64,000 nucleotides of DNA from Gorsachius magnificus (lineage: Eukaryota > Chordata > Aves > Pelecaniformes > Ardeidae), in assembly GCA_034008185.1 (NCBI GenBank), contig CM067087.1, forward strand, positions 41,682,590 to 41,746,589, read 5' to 3'. The translations under genes and the position numbers were made by a program. The notes under the pieces were generated by a model. The model was not told where the DNA came from. It was given only the letters and a program-made list of their open reading frames with translations, and made no database searches. Positions 62,401 through 64,000 of this stretch are shown piece by piece. Position 1 is the first letter of the stretch. Every line of letters begins with the position of its first letter.

Positions 62401-64000
62401 GCTTCTTTTTCCCCCCCTCTTTTTACCATCAGTATTTCCATTCACTATTTAATAGAATCTACGTATTTTCTGAAGAAACAGCAAAGACTAAGTCTCAGAG
62501 GATTGTAGGATATTTTTTGTTACCTACCATAGCGCATTCTACCTTTTAACAGAATGCAGGTTGATTGGTCTGGATGAAATCCCACTGCAGCTCAAGGCAG
62601 ACCCTGTGAAGCTTCCTCCCCAGCTGGGCTAACTACTCATGCAGCTCTCGCTGGGCTCCTGGCTGTGAAACCTCCATCAAATTCTGTCTGGACAGTTTCT
62701 GTTAAATTCAATGAGAGCTGCACAGGTAAATCTTGTAGTCTGCTTTGCAGATTCCTCAGCATTTCAATAGCCTTCACCAGCTATCCCAGCTTCCTGCAGG
62801 GATAAAGATGGTCTCCTTAGAGCTGGCTGGAAAGAGATGGCCTCATCCTATTGCCAGTGCGTGTGGGCCTGCTGGATGACCACAAGCAACTGACTTTGTC
62901 TGTCAAAAAAGGGACTAACAATACTGGCCGTCTTCATCAAGTGCCATGACATTTATTAATGTTTATTGGTTTGGGGTTTGAAAACCTTTAAAGTTATAAT
63001 TCACCAGCCTTTCTGTTCTCTGACTGCATTACGTACATTAACTTCTTAGAATCCAAAAACCAGCTCTGCAATATTGCTAAATACATTACTCCCATCTGCA
63101 GATGGAAAAAGCAAGGCAGAGAGAGGCCACAACGAAGCCACAAACAGCATCAAAGCCTGGAGTTCATAACTCCCAGGCATGCTCGAACACCACCACTCAA
63201 CCTGCTGTTACCTCTCATCTCCCTCAAAGACACTCCTACAGCTTCTGGCCTCTGGTACAAGCAGGACACACATAGTTATCTCACGCAGAGAATCTTTTCA
63301 GGGATGAACATTTGTTTTCCTGCGGTAGGAAATGTCTTGATGTAAGCTGTGAAATTAAGTTTTCATGTCAGATGATCCAAAGCTTCATCCTGTTCCAGTT
63401 CCAAAGGGTAAAATCTGACAGTCAAATACAGATCTCAAAGTCTGTCTTAGATATCAGAATGCAAAAAAATATTTTTCCTTTTTTCTCTGCACTATTAAAA
63501 ATACGCAAACCATAAAATAATTAAGCTATGGGTAAAAATGAAGAAGGTTTCCTTAACCATTTGCATTACCTGGAATAATGGCATCCAAAAAGATAGTTAA
63601 AATGTGGTCTAAAGCACGATTAAAGCAGTACTTCCAAATTTTTTTTGTCAAATCCCAGAGGATATTCCTAAAATGCTTTTCTCACTGCTCTTCATTGCAA
63701 ACACTATTGATGAGCATGGAAAAAAGTAGATCTGATCAGCAATAAATACCTTAAGGTCTTTATTTGTGCTTTGGCCTAGGAACTAAATCATCTTTCCCAT
63801 CACCTACAAATACAACACTTCTCATTAACAGCAAGACACAGAGATCCAGCTGGACGTGCTGCGGTACAGCTTTCCATGAATGACATCAACATCAACCTGA
63901 GGGGCAGTGAGTCTAAGACAGTACCTTTGCAAGCACAGCATCCATGCCATTGATTTATCTCATCTTTGCAATGGTTAATTGTTGCACCAGGCATTTTTAA
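56491..64000. other. Downstream region, no gene recognised
   Basis: An AATAAA at 57382-57387 could end the C3orf80-like transcript. Beyond it the sequence is A/T-rich, with only short open frames and a MIR-like remnant near 63080-63180. I found no IFT80 exon, the next gene expected from mammalian order. Confidence 0.45.
63085..63185 (+). repeat. MIR-like SINE remnant
   Basis: The sequence ctcccatctgcagatggaaa with aggcagagagaggccac resembles the MIR core (cccattttacagatgaggaa, gaggcacagagaggtta). It is old and diverged, and was identified by eye only. Confidence 0.45.

Overview
The window is vertebrate nuclear DNA, almost certainly from a bird. Genes are split by GT-AG introns, CR1 LINE 3' ends are scattered through it, there are two solo retroviral LTRs of avian type, and first exons sit in very GC-rich islands. 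The gene order (SCHIP1, IL12A, then a C3orf80-like gene) matches the interval known from human 3q25.33. I could not fix the species.

Layout. (1) 1-6540, + strand: the last five coding exons and 3' UTR of SCHIP1, which encodes a coiled-coil partner of merlin and ankyrin-G. (2) 6541-20829: intergenic, with one CR1 and old repeats. (3) 20830-24420, + strand: a complete five-exon IL12A gene (interleukin-12 p35). It has a CpG-rich promoter, a kappaB-like site, a TATA-like box, an exon 1 whose frame is broken in a run of eight Gs, and an AU-rich 3' UTR. (4) About 25830-38333, - strand: a roughly 15-exon gene I can place by domain but not by name. It encodes an acidic, Ser/Glu-rich N-terminus built from small in-frame exons, then a FIIND (ZU5-UPA) module of the NLRP1/CARD8 kind, then a basic linker, then a C-terminal death domain. 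It lies tail to tail with IL12A. (5) 38.8-55.5 kb: intergenic, with CR1 pieces, a 1,000-bp solo LTR flanked by a 5-bp duplication, and a 43-base G run. (6) 55.5-56.5 kb, + strand: a minisatellite, a GC-rich promoter and the C-terminal part of a C3orf80-like reading frame. (7) 56.5-64 kb: no gene recognised.

The notable system is the FIIND-death-domain gene. The catalytic His and the cleavage Ser expected of a self-cleaving FIIND are both present at the NLRP1 spacing of 27 residues. The predicted C-terminal fragment would begin Ser-Pro, as in NLRP1. The effector is a death domain rather than a CARD. A protein of this architecture could act as a degradation-triggered (tripwire) sensor that signals through death-domain adaptors. 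Birds are reported to lack the adaptor ASC, so a non-CARD output would be of interest. The function is inference; the domains, splice sites and reading phases are read directly from the sequence.
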